Assembly: GCA_003217965.1 (NCBI GenBank) | Contig: QHNB01000149.1 | Coordinates: 1 to 6,416 of the forward strand | Direction of reading: 5' to 3' | Length of the DNA: 6,416 nt | Source: Verrucomicrobiota bacterium | GTDB lineage: Bacteria > Verrucomicrobiota > Verrucomicrobiia > Chthoniobacterales > UBA10450 | In this document: positions 5,924 through 6,416 of the stretch, piece after piece | Position numbering within the stretch: position 1 is the stretch's first letter | How the letters are laid out: each line of letters starts with the position of its first letter | Notes under the pieces: generated by a model | What the model was told of the DNA's origin: nothing | The model's database searches: none | What the model saw: only the letters and a program-made list of their open reading frames with translations | Translations under genes and position numbers: made by a program

Positions 5924-6416
5924 TTATGGTTGATAGGCGATGGTGTGGTTAACGGTTTCAAGTTTTTCTAGGACGATGTTTTTAGTCAGCAACTCCGGGA
6001 AAACATATGGTTGAGCCGAGCCCCCCGGATACAACACATACAATGGGACACCTGGGCGTCCGAATTGTTTCAACATTTTGGTAATCGCCGGATCACCATT
6101 GGTCCAATCGGCCTTCAATTTTACGATTTGCCGCTCGGAAAAAGCGCCCCGGACGGCGTCCGTCTCCAACACGGTCGATTCATTGAATTTGCAGGTGATG
6201 CACCATTCAGCGGTGAAGTCGATGAATACAGGATGGCCTTGTCGAATTTCCGATGCCAACCGATCGGGTGTGAACTTCTCCCAGCCATGGCCGAGAGCGT
6301 TTCCGGTGGCGACAGCCGAGGCGGCTTGAAATTTTTCACCTATAAAATAAGCGGCGCCGCCAAGCACCAGCACCGTCATGACGACGACTGCAATCATACG
6401 AGAGCGAAATGTCGCC
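5924..6416 (-). CDS. dsbD: DsbD-like thiol:disulfide interchange protein, C-terminal part (partial at right edge)
   Basis: The minus-strand frame is open to the window edge, leaving the last 163 residues of a larger protein. They begin ATFRSRM, then a membrane helix (about IAVVVMTVLVLGGAAYFIG, from residue 8), a linker, and a thioredoxin domain with FTAEWCITCKFNE (the two Cys codons at 6200-6202 and 6191-6193) and a later cis-proline loop GVPLYVLY. In DsbD the membrane domain moves electrons from cytoplasmic thioredoxin and passes them to this C-terminal periplasmic domain, and the wording FTAEWC.TCK.NE is typical of that domain. The helix would be the last of the membrane domain. A shorter stand-alone anchored thioredoxin starting at ATG 6397 (157 residues) is possible, but the codons before it remain open and the Arg-rich lead looks like a cytoplasmic loop, so a partial DsbD is preferred. 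The downstream redoxin is a plausible partner. The upstream membrane domain is outside the window. Confidence 0.82.
   Translation of the reverse strand, partial: ATFRSRMIAVVVMTVLVLGGAAYFIGEKFQAASAVATGNALGHGWEKFTPDRLASEIRQGHPVFIDFTAEWCITCKFNESTVLETDAVRGAFSERQIVKLKADWTNGDPAITKMLKQFGRPGVPLYVLYPGGSAQPYVFPELLTKNIVLEKLETVNHTIAYQP

Overview
The window reads as chromosomal DNA of a Gram-negative bacterium, most likely Verrucomicrobiota. Three things point there. A 51-residue very basic protein (3618-3773) resembles the 'small basic protein' family that I recall as restricted to the Planctomycetes-Verrucomicrobia-Chlamydiae group. A lipid A acyltransferase is joined in frame to a heptosyltransferase, an arrangement I associate with this group. 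A thiol-redox pair combines a DsbD-type reductase with a secreted peroxiredoxin-like protein. Gram-negative character follows from the lipid A and heptose enzymes. The phylum assignment is inference from remembered families, not from a search.

Layout. Positions 1-3554 form a plus-strand envelope cluster. It starts with the 3' part of the acyltransferase/GT9 fusion gene (runs off the left edge, ends 1289), then a hotdog-fold acyl-CoA thioesterase (1331-1762), then, after a 1-bp gap, a multi-spanning GT39/ArnT-like glycosyltransferase (1764-3554). A 63-bp gap with a candidate promoter leads to the small basic protein gene (3618-3773). An RsuA/RluF-type pseudouridine synthase (3801-4505) and a classical short-chain dehydrogenase (4510-5304) follow on the same strand with very short gaps. 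The SDR meets the minus-strand block tail to tail with only 7 bp between stop codons. That block holds, in order of transcription, the C-terminal end of a DsbD-like reductase (6416-5924, runs off the right edge) and the secreted redoxin (5920-5312), 3 bp apart.

How the genes fit together. The first block looks devoted to building lipid A and core: one polypeptide would acylate lipid A and add a heptose, and the GT39 protein would transfer a sugar from a polyprenyl carrier on the periplasmic side. The thioesterase is packed between them and may act on acyl chains or simply share the transcript. The middle block joins a putative RNA-binding basic protein to an rRNA-modifying enzyme. The right block is an electron relay across the inner membrane that probably feeds the exported redoxin.

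Most of the window is ordinary core genome. The items most worth checking are the acyltransferase-heptosyltransferase fusion and the small basic protein gene beside the rRNA pseudouridine synthase. I found no mobile elements, CRISPR arrays, tRNA or rRNA genes.
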